Below, piece by piece: positions 35,284 to 43,638 of a stretch of DNA of 64,000 bases (position 1 is its first letter; each line of letters opens with the position of its first letter). The DNA comes from Cellvibrio japonicus Ueda107 (lineage in GTDB: Bacteria > Pseudomonadota > Gammaproteobacteria > Pseudomonadales > Cellvibrionaceae). The stretch is taken from contig NC_010995.1 in assembly GCF_000019225.1 (NCBI RefSeq), positions 496,001-560,000 of the forward strand, given 5' to 3'. A program made the translations under genes and the position numbers. The notes below the pieces were generated by a model, which was not told the origin of the DNA, ran no database searches, and saw only the letters and a list, made by a program, of their open reading frames with translations.

Positions 35284-36159
35284 GTGATTGGTCCTATTCC
35301 GTCTAACTTTGCCAATGCCATAGCGCCCTACGCGCCTGTGGGACGGCAGCCTGTTAGCCAGGAAACCAGCGACCTTAAGGAGTCCAGCTTCCGCCCGGCG
35401 GAGCAGTTGGACGAAGCGGCGCGCAGTGAAAACCGTCGCCTGCCCGATGAGCGTCGCAATGATGAGGTGGAGCAGGATCGTGTTAGTCGCAATCGCTCCC
35501 AGGCGGATGACCAGCGCAGTGCACAGCGCGACAGGGAGCAACTTGAGCTGGAGCAGGTCCAGGAGTTGGCCGCACGCGACCGTGAAGTGCGCGCCCATGA
35601 GCAGGCTCACGCGGCGGCGGCCGGCCAGTATGCCAGTAGCCCCTCCTATGAATATGTGCGCGGCCCGGATGGTGTCAGCTATGCCGTTGGCGGTTCCGTG
35701 CAAATAGATACCAGCCCTATTCCCGGTGACCCCGAGGCCACCCTGCGCAAGGCTGAACAGCTACAGCGTGCCGCCAATGCTCCAGCAGGGCCCTCGGGGC
35801 AAGATCGCCAGGTTGCCGCCCAGGTGGCGCAGATGGAACAGCAGGCGCGGGCGGAAATCCGCGAGCAGGCGGCAATCGAGGCCGAGCAGCAAGCAGAGCA
35901 GGTTCGTGAAGAGGAAGAACAGCGCCGTCTGGCGGACAGTGAGCGCGAGTCTGAGCGCCTGGCAGCGGAGCGGGCGCGCGAAGAACAGGTGCAGGCCGGT
36001 TTTAGTGAAGAGCAGCGCCAGTTGGATCAGCGTCGTGCGCGGGCGGACCTGTTTAACCAGGCCAGCCAGCGCAATATTGATATCAATCGCCGTCTGATTG
36101 AAATAGGTGTTTTCCCCGGTGCTAACGCGGCTGGTCGTTTATTCGACAGTCGTGCATGA
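35284..36159 (+). CDS. Putative metalloprotease, SprA-related family
   Basis: A 291-residue protein with a GTG start 7 bases after ggag. The centre matches the SprA-related / CJM1_0395-type putative metalloprotease family: REVRAHEQAHAAAAGQY contains an HExxH motif (HEQAH), followed by GPDGVSYAVGGSVQIDTSP and the PGDPEATLRKAEQLQRAA block. Both flanks are strongly charged: an Arg/Glu/Asp/Gln-rich N-terminal region and a long Glu/Arg/Gln coiled coil (about 195-265). There is no signal peptide. Family members are of unknown function. It is paired with the flagellar-rod-like small gene upstream. Confidence 0.82.
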   Translation: MIGPIPSNFANAIAPYAPVGRQPVSQETSDLKESSFRPAEQLDEAARSENRRLPDERRNDEVEQDRVSRNRSQADDQRSAQRDREQLELEQVQELAARDREVRAHEQAHAAAAGQYASSPSYEYVRGPDGVSYAVGGSVQIDTSPIPGDPEATLRKAEQLQRAANAPAGPSGQDRQVAAQVAQMEQQARAEIREQAAIEAEQQAEQVREEEEQRRLADSERESERLAAERAREEQVQAGFSEEQRQLDQRRARADLFNQASQRNIDINRRLIEIGVFPGANAAGRLFDSRA

Positions 36160-36195
36160 CGGGTGCTTAAAACAACGGAAATTCAAATATTTATC

Positions 36196-36224
36196 TTGAC
36201 CGACCCGGGATGGCTCCCTATAAT
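36196..36224 (+). promoter_or_regulatory. Strong promoter of the tRNA-fMet/rimP/nusA operon
   Basis: ttgacc, 17-base spacer, perfect tataat, then a GC-rich discriminator (tcgcggcc), which is typical of stringently controlled stable-RNA promoters. The tRNA begins about 42 bases after the -10 box. Confidence 0.9.
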
Positions 36225-36265
36225 TCGCGGCCTCACTTGAGCAGTTGCCCAGTGTGAGTTTCTGT

Positions 36266-36342
<77 letters not shown>

Positions 36343-36389
36343 AATTTCTTATAACGGATCTGCTGCTTTTCGAAGCAGGTTCGCGTCAG

Positions 36390-36413
36390 AAAGCCCCTTT
36401 TTGGGGCTTTTTT
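36390..36413 (+). terminator. Terminator after tRNA-fMet
   Basis: aagcccc / ggggctt with a T5 loop, followed by ttttt. It should end most tRNA transcripts, with read-through feeding rimP-nusA-infB. Confidence 0.85.
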
Positions 36414-36491
36414 GTATTTGTTTTCCGCGGGCTGTGCCCTGCCTGGTCCCGGAGTCCACTGGCCTGTGGCGGTGTTCAGCTGTAATCGTTG

Positions 36492-36512
36492 AAATGGGCC
36501 TTGGGCCCATTT
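36492..36512 (+). promoter_or_regulatory. Second leader hairpin before rimP
   Basis: aaatgggcc / ggcccattt, 9-bp perfect arms, 3-base loop, followed by ttg. It lies in the untranslated stretch between the tRNA terminator and rimP and could act as an attenuator, a processing site, or a second weak terminator. Confidence 0.5.
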
Positions 36513-36584
36513 TTGTTTTCAGGTTCTGGCACGGTGCAACGTGCCCCTGTTCGAGTACGCTGGCAAGCGCAGGTTGTAGTGGTT

Positions 36585-37079
36585 ATGGCATCCAAACAAG
36601 AGCGTTTAACTGATCTGATTGTACCGGTGGTTGAATCACTGGGGTGTGAGCTTTGGGGTTTGGAATACCTTACCCAGGGGCGCTACACCACACTGCGAAT
36701 TTTTATTGATGGTCCCCAGGGTGTCTCACTGGATGATTGCGAGCGTGTTAGCCGCCAAATAAGTGCAGTGCTGGATGTGGAAGATCCCATTGATGGGGAA
36801 TACACGCTGGAAGTTTCATCGCCTGGCCTTGATCGCCCGCTCTACACAGAAGCGCAATACGCGCGCTATGTTGGCGAAACTGTCAATTTACGTCTGCGTA
36901 TTGCGGTTGAGGGGCGTCGTCGTTTTAAAGGTGTCATCTCCGCCATTGAAGAGGGGGCATTGCTGTTGCAGTTCGATAACCAGACGGTGCGCTTACCCAT
37001 AGAAACCATTGATAAAGGCAATCTGGTACCGCGTTATGACGACATCTTGCGCGAGCATGCAGCGGGTTTGGATGAGTAA
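36585..37079 (+). CDS. rimP: Ribosome maturation factor RimP
   Basis: A 164-residue protein from ATG 36585 (MASKQERLTDLIVPVVE); the frame is open upstream through the leader hairpin but that part is not RimP-like. Motifs: LGCELWGLEYL, LRIFIDGPQGVSLDDCERVS and YTLEVSSPGLDRPL. RimP helps mature the 30S subunit. It heads the rimP-nusA-infB operon. Confidence 0.97.
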   Translation: MASKQERLTDLIVPVVESLGCELWGLEYLTQGRYTTLRIFIDGPQGVSLDDCERVSRQISAVLDVEDPIDGEYTLEVSSPGLDRPLYTEAQYARYVGETVNLRLRIAVEGRRRFKGVISAIEEGALLLQFDNQTVRLPIETIDKGNLVPRYDDILREHAAGLDE

Positions 37080-37179
37080 GATTTTTTGAATCAGGCTGGC
37101 GAAATATTTCGTCTAACCCATGGAATTTGAATCACCCCGGATAACGATAGGGGCATGAGGAGTTAACAGAGGCATACCC

Positions 37180-38661
37180 ATGAACAAAGAAATTTTGCTG
37201 GTTGCGGATGCAGTGTCCAATGAAAAGGGCGTCGATAAAGAGCTGATTTTCCAAGCTATAGAAACCGCTTTGGCGACGGCAACAAAAAAACGTTTTGATG
37301 AAGACTCCACTATTGAAGTCATCATTAACCGCACGACAGGCGATTATGAAACCTGGCGCAGCTGGGACGTCGTGAGTGACGATATCCTGGCTGAACTAGG
37401 CACCCAGTTCACACTTGAAGAAGCCCATGAAAAAGATACATCGCTCAAGGCGGGCGATGTCTATCGCGAAAAAATTGAAAACGCGGAATTCGGTCGTATC
37501 GCCGCACAAACTGCCAAGCAGGTGATCGTGCAGAAGGTACGCGAAGCCGAGCGCGCGCAAATGGTTGATGAATATCGCGACCGTATGGGTGAACTGGTGA
37601 GCGGTACAGTGAAAAAAGTCACGCGCGACAGCATTATTGTTGACCTGGGTAACAACGCCGAAGGTGTATTGCCGCGCGATCAGCTGATCGGTCGTGAAAT
37701 TTTCCGCATGGGTGATCGCGTGCGCGCGCTGCTGCTGGATGTGCGTACCGAAGCGCGCGGCCCTCAATTGCTGCTGAGCCGTTCTGCACCACAAATGCTG
37801 GTGGAGCTGTTCAAAATCGAAGTGCCTGAAATCGCCGAAGAAGTTATCGAAATTAAAGGTGCGGCGCGCGATCCGGGGCTGCGTGCAAAAATCGCGGTTA
37901 AAACCAATGATGGCCGTATTGACCCCGTAGGTGCCTGCGTCGGTATGCGCGGTTCACGGGTGCAGGCGGTTTCCAATGAGTTGGGTGGCGAGCGTGTGGA
38001 TATCGTGTTGTGGGATGATAATCCGGCACAGTTTGTTATCAACGCCATGTCTCCGGCGGAAATTGAATCCATCGTCGTCGACGAAGATGCTCGCTCCATG
38101 GACTTGGCAGTCAACGAAGAAAACCTGGCCATGGCGATTGGTCGCGGTGGTCAAAACGTGCGCCTTGCCTGTGAACTCACCGGATGGAACATCAATGTGA
38201 TGAGTGTGGCCGATTGGCAAGCGAAACAAGAAGCGGAATCCGGTAGTTATATCCAAATATTTATGAGTGCGCTGGATGTCGATGAAGATATCGCCGGAGT
38301 GTTGGTAGAGGAAGGTTTTACCACACTCGAAGAAGTGGCTTATGTACCGCTGGAAGAAATGTTGGCCATTGATGGTTTTGACCAGGACATCGCCGAGGAA
38401 TTGCGCGCGCGCGCTAAAGATGCGCTGCTGACACAAGCCCTGGCTTCCGAGGAGCGCCTTGAAGGTGTGGCACCCGCTGAAGACTTGCTTTCCATGGAAG
38501 GTATGGACTCCCAGCTGGCTATCCGGCTGGCGAGCCGCGGCATAGTGACTATGGAAGATCTGGCCGAACAATCCATTGATGATTTGCTGGATATCGAAGG
38601 TGTTGATGAGACTCGCGCAGCAGCACTGATTATGAAAGCGCGTGAGCCCTGGTTTGTCTAA
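37180..38661 (+). CDS. nusA: Transcription termination/antitermination factor NusA
   Basis: A 493-residue protein (495 in E. coli): N-terminal RNA-polymerase-binding domain, S1 domain (GTVKKVTRDSIIVDLG), two KH domains (GACVGMRGSRVQAV, AIGRGGQNVRLA) and two C-terminal acidic repeats (about 365-490) that occur in gammaproteobacteria. It modulates pausing, intrinsic termination and Rho/antitermination. The 100-bp rimP-nusA gap holds a 12-base palindrome cgaaatatttcg. Confidence 0.98.
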   Translation: MNKEILLVADAVSNEKGVDKELIFQAIETALATATKKRFDEDSTIEVIINRTTGDYETWRSWDVVSDDILAELGTQFTLEEAHEKDTSLKAGDVYREKIENAEFGRIAAQTAKQVIVQKVREAERAQMVDEYRDRMGELVSGTVKKVTRDSIIVDLGNNAEGVLPRDQLIGREIFRMGDRVRALLLDVRTEARGPQLLLSRSAPQMLVELFKIEVPEIAEEVIEIKGAARDPGLRAKIAVKTNDGRIDPVGACVGMRGSRVQAVSNELGGERVDIVLWDDNPAQFVINAMSPAEIESIVVDEDARSMDLAVNEENLAMAIGRGGQNVRLACELTGWNINVMSVADWQAKQEAESGSYIQIFMSALDVDEDIAGVLVEEGFTTLEEVAYVPLEEMLAIDGFDQDIAEELRARAKDALLTQALASEERLEGVAPAEDLLSMEGMDSQLAIRLASRGIVTMEDLAEQSIDDLLDIEGVDETRAAALIMKAREPWFV

Positions 38662-38714
38662 GCCATCCTGATATGACTTAGCACCAGGCAACGAACAAAC
38701 CCTGAGGAAAAACA

Positions 38715-41507
38715 ATGGCAGAAGTAACCGTTAACGAACTCGCCACGTCCATTGGCGCACCTGTCGAGCGTCTGCTCAAGCAGATGCAGGAAGCGGGATT
38801 GCAGCACAAAACCGCCAGTGCCAAAGTGTCCGACGAAGAGAAGCAGCGCCTGCTGGCCTATTTGAAAGGTAGCCATGGCGAGGCCGCCGTTGAGCCGCGC
38901 AAAATTACCCTGCAACGTAAAACTACCACAACCATCAAAACCGGTACGGGTAATGCAAAGAAAACCGTGAATGTGGAAGTGCGTAAAAAACGCACCTACG
39001 TTAAACGTGAGGATGATGTGGTTGATAACACCCAGGCCGCACAGTCTCAGGAGCAGGATGACGAGCTGGCATCTACTGTTGTTGAAGAAGTACAGCAAGC
39101 GGAGCCATCAGTTGTGCCTGTGGTGGACGTTGCGCCCGAGCCGGAACCTGAACCTGTGGTGGAAGAAGTGGACGTTGCGGCTGAAGAAGCAGAGCCTGTT
39201 GAGGCTGCTGTTGATACTTCAGCACCGACGCGCTTTTCATTCACCGATGGCATCGAAGAAAAACGTCGTGCTGCGATCGAGCGTCGCCAGGCAGAGGAAG
39301 CTGCACGCCAGGCAGAACTCAAGGCTATTGAAGAAGCCAAGCGCGCCGCCGAGGAAGCCAAACGCACACAGCCGCGCGCAGAAAAGCCGGCTGATAAATC
39401 TGCTGCGGCAGGAAAAGGCGCAAAGCCGGATAATCGTCAGCCTGCCAAAGGCAAGCAAGCTCCTGTCGCTGTGCCGGTAGAGCGCGAAGACGCTAAACAT
39501 GGCCACGGCCACAAAAAGCATCATCACGGTCGCAATGATGATGATTTCGATGATGACAGTGCTGATCGCGGCAACAAGCGTGGTGCTGGCAAAGCTGTGA
39601 AAAAAGCGGCTGCTCCCAAGAAAAGCAGCAAAATTGATTTACTCGACTTTGTGGGTGATGACAGCGAAGACAGCGATGTATTGGCGCGTCGCAGCCATAT
39701 TCGTGCACACCACAAGAAAAACAACAAGCACGCCTTTAAGAAACCGACGACCCAAATTGTGCATGAAATTGACATTCCGGAAACCATCGCTGTTTCCGAG
39801 CTGGCGCAGCGCCTCACTATCAAGGTGGGCGAGCTGATCAAGCGCTTGATGAAGATGGGGGTAATGGCCTCCATGAACGAGCAGATCGACCAGGATACCG
39901 CCGTATTGATCGTGGAAGAATTGGGCCATAAAGCCAATTTGGTCAGCGAGAATGATATTGAGCACGCGCTTGAGAAATCCCTGGAAACCGCCGGTGAACT
40001 GACAACCCGTGCTCCCGTAGTAACGGTTATGGGCCATGTTGACCATGGTAAGACCTCGCTGCTTGACTATATCCGCGAAGCGAAAGTGGCGGCAGGTGAG
40101 GCCGGCGGTATTACCCAGCACATTGGCGCTTATCGCGTAACGACATCGCGCGGTGAGATCACTTTCCTGGATACTCCGGGCCACGCGGCCTTTACTGCGA
40201 TGCGTGCCCGCGGTGCCAAGGCCACAGACGTGGTGATCCTGGTGGTTGCGGCGGACGATGGTGTCATGCCGCAAACGGAAGAGGCCATCATGCACGCCCG
40301 AGCGGCGGAAGTGCCTATTGTTGTGGCTATCAACAAGTGTGATAAACCATCAGCTGACCCGGATCGCGTTACCAATGAGCTGGTTGCCAAGGGCGTCATT
40401 CCGGAGGCCTATGGCGGTGACACCCAGTTTGTGCAGGTATCTGCCCATACTGGCCAGGGTATTGATGAATTGCTTGAGGCGATTTCCCTGCAGGCGGAAG
40501 TATTGGAACTGACAGCAGTGACCAATGCTGCTGCAAAAGGGGTAGTAATTGAAGCCCGTGTGGATAAGGGGCGCGGTACCGTCGCAACAGTGCTGGTACA
40601 GCAGGGCACCCTGAAACAGGGCGATTTGATCCTGGCGGGCCAAAGTTATGGCCGTGTCCGCGCTATGGTGAACGAGCGCGGTGAGCAAGTGAAAGAAGCC
40701 GGTCCATCTACTCCGGTAGAGATTTTGGGCCTGGATATGCCGCCTAGCGCCGGTGACGATTTTGTGGTGTTGGATGATGAGCGCAAGGCGCGTGAAGTAG
40801 CGGCGTTCCGCGCCGAGAAAGAGCGCAAAGAGAAACTTGCGCGCTTCCAGGCTGCCAAGTTGGAAAATATGTTCTCCAATATGGAAGCGGGCCAGAAGAA
40901 AACCCTTACCGTGGTTATCAAGGCCGATGTACGTGGTTCACTCGAAGCCATCCAGGCCTCATTGGCGGATATTGGCAATGATGAAGTCCAGGTCAATGTT
41001 ATCTCGTCCGGTATCGGTGGTATCACCGAAAACGATGTGAACCTGGCTGTGACTTCAGGCGCGATTATTGTTGGCTTTAACGTGCGCGCCGATGGTGCCA
41101 CGCGCCGCCTGGCTGAAACCGAAGGCGTGGATATTCGCTACTACAGCATCATTTACCAATTGCTGGACGAAGTGAAAGCCGCCCTGAGCGGGATGCTGGA
41201 TCCTGAGCGTGTTGAGACCATTGTGGGTATCGCCAATGTGCGCGAAGTGTTCAACTCGCCCAAGTTTGGTCAGGTGGCCGGCTGTATGGTGGTTGAAGGT
41301 ACGGTGTACCGCAATAAGCCGATCCGCGTATTGCGCGACAACGTGGTGATCTTCACCGGTGAACTGGAATCGCTGCGCCGTTTCAAAGACGATGTCAATG
41401 AAGTGCGCAATGGCTTCGAGTGCGGTATCGGTGTGAAGAATTACGACGTGAAGGTCGGCGACCAGATCGAAGTGTACGAAGTGAAAGAGGTAGCGCGCCA
41501 GCTCTAA
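38715..41507 (+). CDS. infB: Translation initiation factor IF-2
   Basis: A 930-residue GTPase. Two IF2_N helical modules (one at residues 1-55, a second near 350-400), a long low-complexity charged/Ala region between them (about 100-330, including a His-rich GHGHKKHHHG), then the G domain (GHVDHGKT, DTPGH, NKCD) and domains II-IV. It delivers fMet-tRNA to the ribosome and fittingly shares the operon with the initiator tRNA. Internal ATGs could give the shorter isoform known in E. coli, which I did not resolve. Confidence 0.98.
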   Translation: MAEVTVNELATSIGAPVERLLKQMQEAGLQHKTASAKVSDEEKQRLLAYLKGSHGEAAVEPRKITLQRKTTTTIKTGTGNAKKTVNVEVRKKRTYVKREDDVVDNTQAAQSQEQDDELASTVVEEVQQAEPSVVPVVDVAPEPEPEPVVEEVDVAAEEAEPVEAAVDTSAPTRFSFTDGIEEKRRAAIERRQAEEAARQAELKAIEEAKRAAEEAKRTQPRAEKPADKSAAAGKGAKPDNRQPAKGKQAPVAVPVEREDAKHGHGHKKHHHGRNDDDFDDDSADRGNKRGAGKAVKKAAAPKKSSKIDLLDFVGDDSEDSDVLARRSHIRAHHKKNNKHAFKKPTTQIVHEIDIPETIAVSELAQRLTIKVGELIKRLMKMGVMASMNEQIDQDTAVLIVEELGHKANLVSENDIEHALEKSLETAGELTTRAPVVTVMGHVDHGKTSLLDYIREAKVAAGEAGGITQHIGAYRVTTSRGEITFLDTPGHAAFTAMRARGAKATDVVILVVAADDGVMPQTEEAIMHARAAEVPIVVAINKCDKPSADPDRVTNELVAKGVIPEAYGGDTQFVQVSAHTGQGIDELLEAISLQAEVLELTAVTNAAAKGVVIEARVDKGRGTVATVLVQQGTLKQGDLILAGQSYGRVRAMVNERGEQVKEAGPSTPVEILGLDMPPSAGDDFVVLDDERKAREVAAFRAEKERKEKLARFQAAKLENMFSNMEAGQKKTLTVVIKADVRGSLEAIQASLADIGNDEVQVNVISSGIGGITENDVNLAVTSGAIIVGFNVRADGATRRLAETEGVDIRYYSIIYQLLDEVKAALSGMLDPERVETIVGIANVREVFNSPKFGQVAGCMVVEGTVYRNKPIRVLRDNVVIFTGELESLRRFKDDVNEVRNGFECGIGVKNYDVKVGDQIEVYEVKEVARQL

Positions 41508-41525
41508 TCGGTGCGCTGCTTTCAG

Positions 41526-41565
41526 GCCCCAGCCCTGTCACAGGGGTGTGGGGCTTTGTTGTTTT
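41526..41565 (+). terminator. Possible terminator/attenuator after infB
   Basis: A GC-rich stem (gccccagccctg / caggggtgtggggc) with one mismatch and a 3-base loop, followed by tttgttgtttt. The interrupted T run suggests partial termination before rbfA. Confidence 0.5.
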
Positions 41566-41608
41566 AACTCGCCCGTCAAGATGGGCGAATGCTCCGAGGT
41601 AATGGCGC

Positions 41609-42019
41609 ATGCCAAGAGAATTTACTCGCTCTGATAGGGTTTCCGATGCCATACAGCGATTGTTGGCACAGGTGATTCCACAGGAAGTCCGCGATCCACG
41701 CCTGGGGATGGTGAATATCAATGCCGTGGCGGTTTCGCGCGATATGGCGTTTGCCAAGGTCTATGTCACCTTTGTCGGGGTGACCGATGAGCCCAAGAGC
41801 CTGGAAGGAATTGGCATCCTCAATAAGGCCAGTGGTTTTTTACGCAGTTTTGTCGCGCGTGAGTTAAGCATGCGCACGGTGCCCAAACTGCAATTTATTT
41901 ACGACAAAACCAGTATTCGCGGCCAGGAATTGTCATCGCTGATTGACCGCGCTATCGCGGAAGACCGCCTTCATCCCCAGGGTGATCAGACCGATGATCA
42001 GCAGGAAGGGCGCGACTGA
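41609..42019 (+). CDS. rbfA: Ribosome-binding factor A
   Basis: A 136-residue KH-like protein (REFTRSDRVSDAIQRLLAQV, the RDMAFAKVYVTF strand, RTVPKLQFIYD). RbfA binds immature 30S subunits and is needed at low temperature. Its stop overlaps the truB start by one base (TGATG). The C-terminal tail is acidic/Gln-rich, as usual. Confidence 0.97.
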   Translation: MPREFTRSDRVSDAIQRLLAQVIPQEVRDPRLGMVNINAVAVSRDMAFAKVYVTFVGVTDEPKSLEGIGILNKASGFLRSFVARELSMRTVPKLQFIYDKTSIRGQELSSLIDRAIAEDRLHPQGDQTDDQQEGRD

Positions 42020-42978
42020 TGGCGAAACGTAAAGGCCGCCCTGTCGATGGTGTTTTGCTGCTCCACAAGCCCGCCGGCATGACTTCCAATCAGGCGTTGC
42101 AACGGGCCAAGCGTTTGTTCTTTGCCGAAAAGGCCGGTCATACCGGGAGCCTTGATCCTTTGGCGACCGGGGTTTTACCGCTCTGTTTTGGTGAAGCGAC
42201 CAAGTTTTCCCAGTTTTTGCTGGATGCGGATAAGGGGTATCGCACCTGTATCCGCCTGGGGATCACCACCGATACCTGTGATGCCGATGGAGATGTACTT
42301 GAAACGCGCTCTGCAGCTGCCATTACCCGCGCCCAGCTGGATAGCGCACTGGATGCCTTCCGCGGCAATATCCTGCAAGTACCCCCTATGTATTCGGCGC
42401 TCAAGCTCAATGGCCAGCCACTCTACAAAATAGCTCGCCAAGGGGTGGAGGTGGAGCGCGAACCGCGAGCAGTGACTATCCATTCGCTGGATGTACTGGC
42501 ATTTCGCCCTGGCGAAGTTGCTGAGGTTGAGCTGGATATTCGCTGTAGCAAAGGCACCTATATTCGCTCTATTGCCGAAGACCTGGGACGTGCCCTGGGC
42601 TGTGGTGCCCATGTGAAAGTGCTGCATCGCAGCCTGGCCGGATCTTTTGGCGAGGATCAATGTATTGGCCTGGAGCAGCTGGAGGCGGACTACGAGCGGG
42701 GCGGCTATGACGCCCTGGATGCCCATCTGGTCAGTGCCGATGCCCCGGTGGCGAGTCTGCCCGCCGTGGACTTGCCTGCCAACAGCGCCTACTACTTCCG
42801 CCAGGGCAATCCGGTAATGGACACCAAGGTCTATCGCATCGCCCGGCAAGGTGATATTGTGCGCGTCTTTTGTGCAGAAAGCGCTCAATCCCCGCGCCAG
42901 TTCCTGGGATTGGGGGAGATCACCGACGATGGTCGTGTGGCGCCCAAACGTATTATTGCCAACCGCTCGGCCGGATAG
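42019..42978 (+). CDS. truB: tRNA pseudouridine-55 synthase
   Basis: A 319-residue enzyme (314 in E. coli). The catalytic Asp lies in HTGSLDPLATGVLPL; other blocks are GVLLLHKPAGMTSNQALQ, VPPMYSALKLNGQPLYK and CSKGTYIRSIAEDLG. A C-terminal PUA-like domain is present. It modifies the T-loop of all tRNAs. It is coupled to rbfA and followed after 154 bp by rpsO. Confidence 0.98.
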   Translation: MAKRKGRPVDGVLLLHKPAGMTSNQALQRAKRLFFAEKAGHTGSLDPLATGVLPLCFGEATKFSQFLLDADKGYRTCIRLGITTDTCDADGDVLETRSAAAITRAQLDSALDAFRGNILQVPPMYSALKLNGQPLYKIARQGVEVEREPRAVTIHSLDVLAFRPGEVAEVELDIRCSKGTYIRSIAEDLGRALGCGAHVKVLHRSLAGSFGEDQCIGLEQLEADYERGGYDALDAHLVSADAPVASLPAVDLPANSAYYFRQGNPVMDTKVYRIARQGDIVRVFCAESAQSPRQFLGLGEITDDGRVAPKRIIANRSAG

Positions 42979-43132
42979 GTGAAGGTGGTTGGTTCGGATT
43001 TACCAGTTCGCTGGTAATAGGCGGTGCTGACATCCTGTCCCGAGGGGATGAGGATAATCAGCACTATAGCCCGGCTGTAAATATGCGCGGCCGAGGCTGT
43101 AATCATCTGCATATTATGAAGAGGAAAACATC

Positions 43133-43402
43133 ATGGCACTGAGTGCTGCTGAAAAAGCTGGAATCGTAGCGAAATACCAAAAAGTTGCTGGTGACACTGG
43201 CTCACCCGAAGTGCAAGTTGCCCTGTTGACTGCAAATATCAACAAGCTGCAAAACCACTTCGTTGCCCACAAGGCTGACCACCACTCACGTCGCGGTTTG
43301 ATCCGTATGGTTAACTCCCGTCGTAAGCTGTTGGACTACCTGAAAGACAAAGACGCTCCTCGCTACTCTGCTCTGATCCAGGATCTGGGTCTGCGCCGCT
43401 AG
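43133..43402 (+). CDS. rpsO: 30S ribosomal protein S15
   Basis: An 89-residue protein equal in length to E. coli S15. Typical segments: YQKVAGDTGSPEVQVALLT, KADHHSRRGLIRMVNSRRK and RYSALIQDLGLRR. It binds the central domain of 16S rRNA. A gagga ribosome site precedes the ATG. A terminator separates it from pnp. Confidence 0.98.
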   Translation: MALSAAEKAGIVAKYQKVAGDTGSPEVQVALLTANINKLQNHFVAHKADHHSRRGLIRMVNSRRKLLDYLKDKDAPRYSALIQDLGLRR

Positions 43403-43412
43403 TTGTGTCCCT

Positions 43413-43440
43413 GTGCCCGCTTTGCGGGCACTTTTCTTTT
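43413..43440 (+). terminator. Terminator between rpsO and pnp
   Basis: gtgcccgc / gcgggcac, 8-bp arms with a ttt loop, followed by ttttctttt. Read-through probably supplies part of the pnp mRNA, as in other gammaproteobacteria. Confidence 0.88.
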
Positions 43441-43638
43441 GGCCACAATGGTAATCCTCATCGACAAGTTTCAGGGAGTTTCGCGGTAGTTCGCATTTAA
43501 CAACTATCGCACGGGCAGGATGCACTGTTTACCGCGTAAATGATGATGAATTGAAGCAGTAAATAAGATTGAAAGGCGCGTTCACACACCAATCGCTACG
43601 AACGCAAAGTTAATGTTGAAAATGTAAAGGATAAAAGA

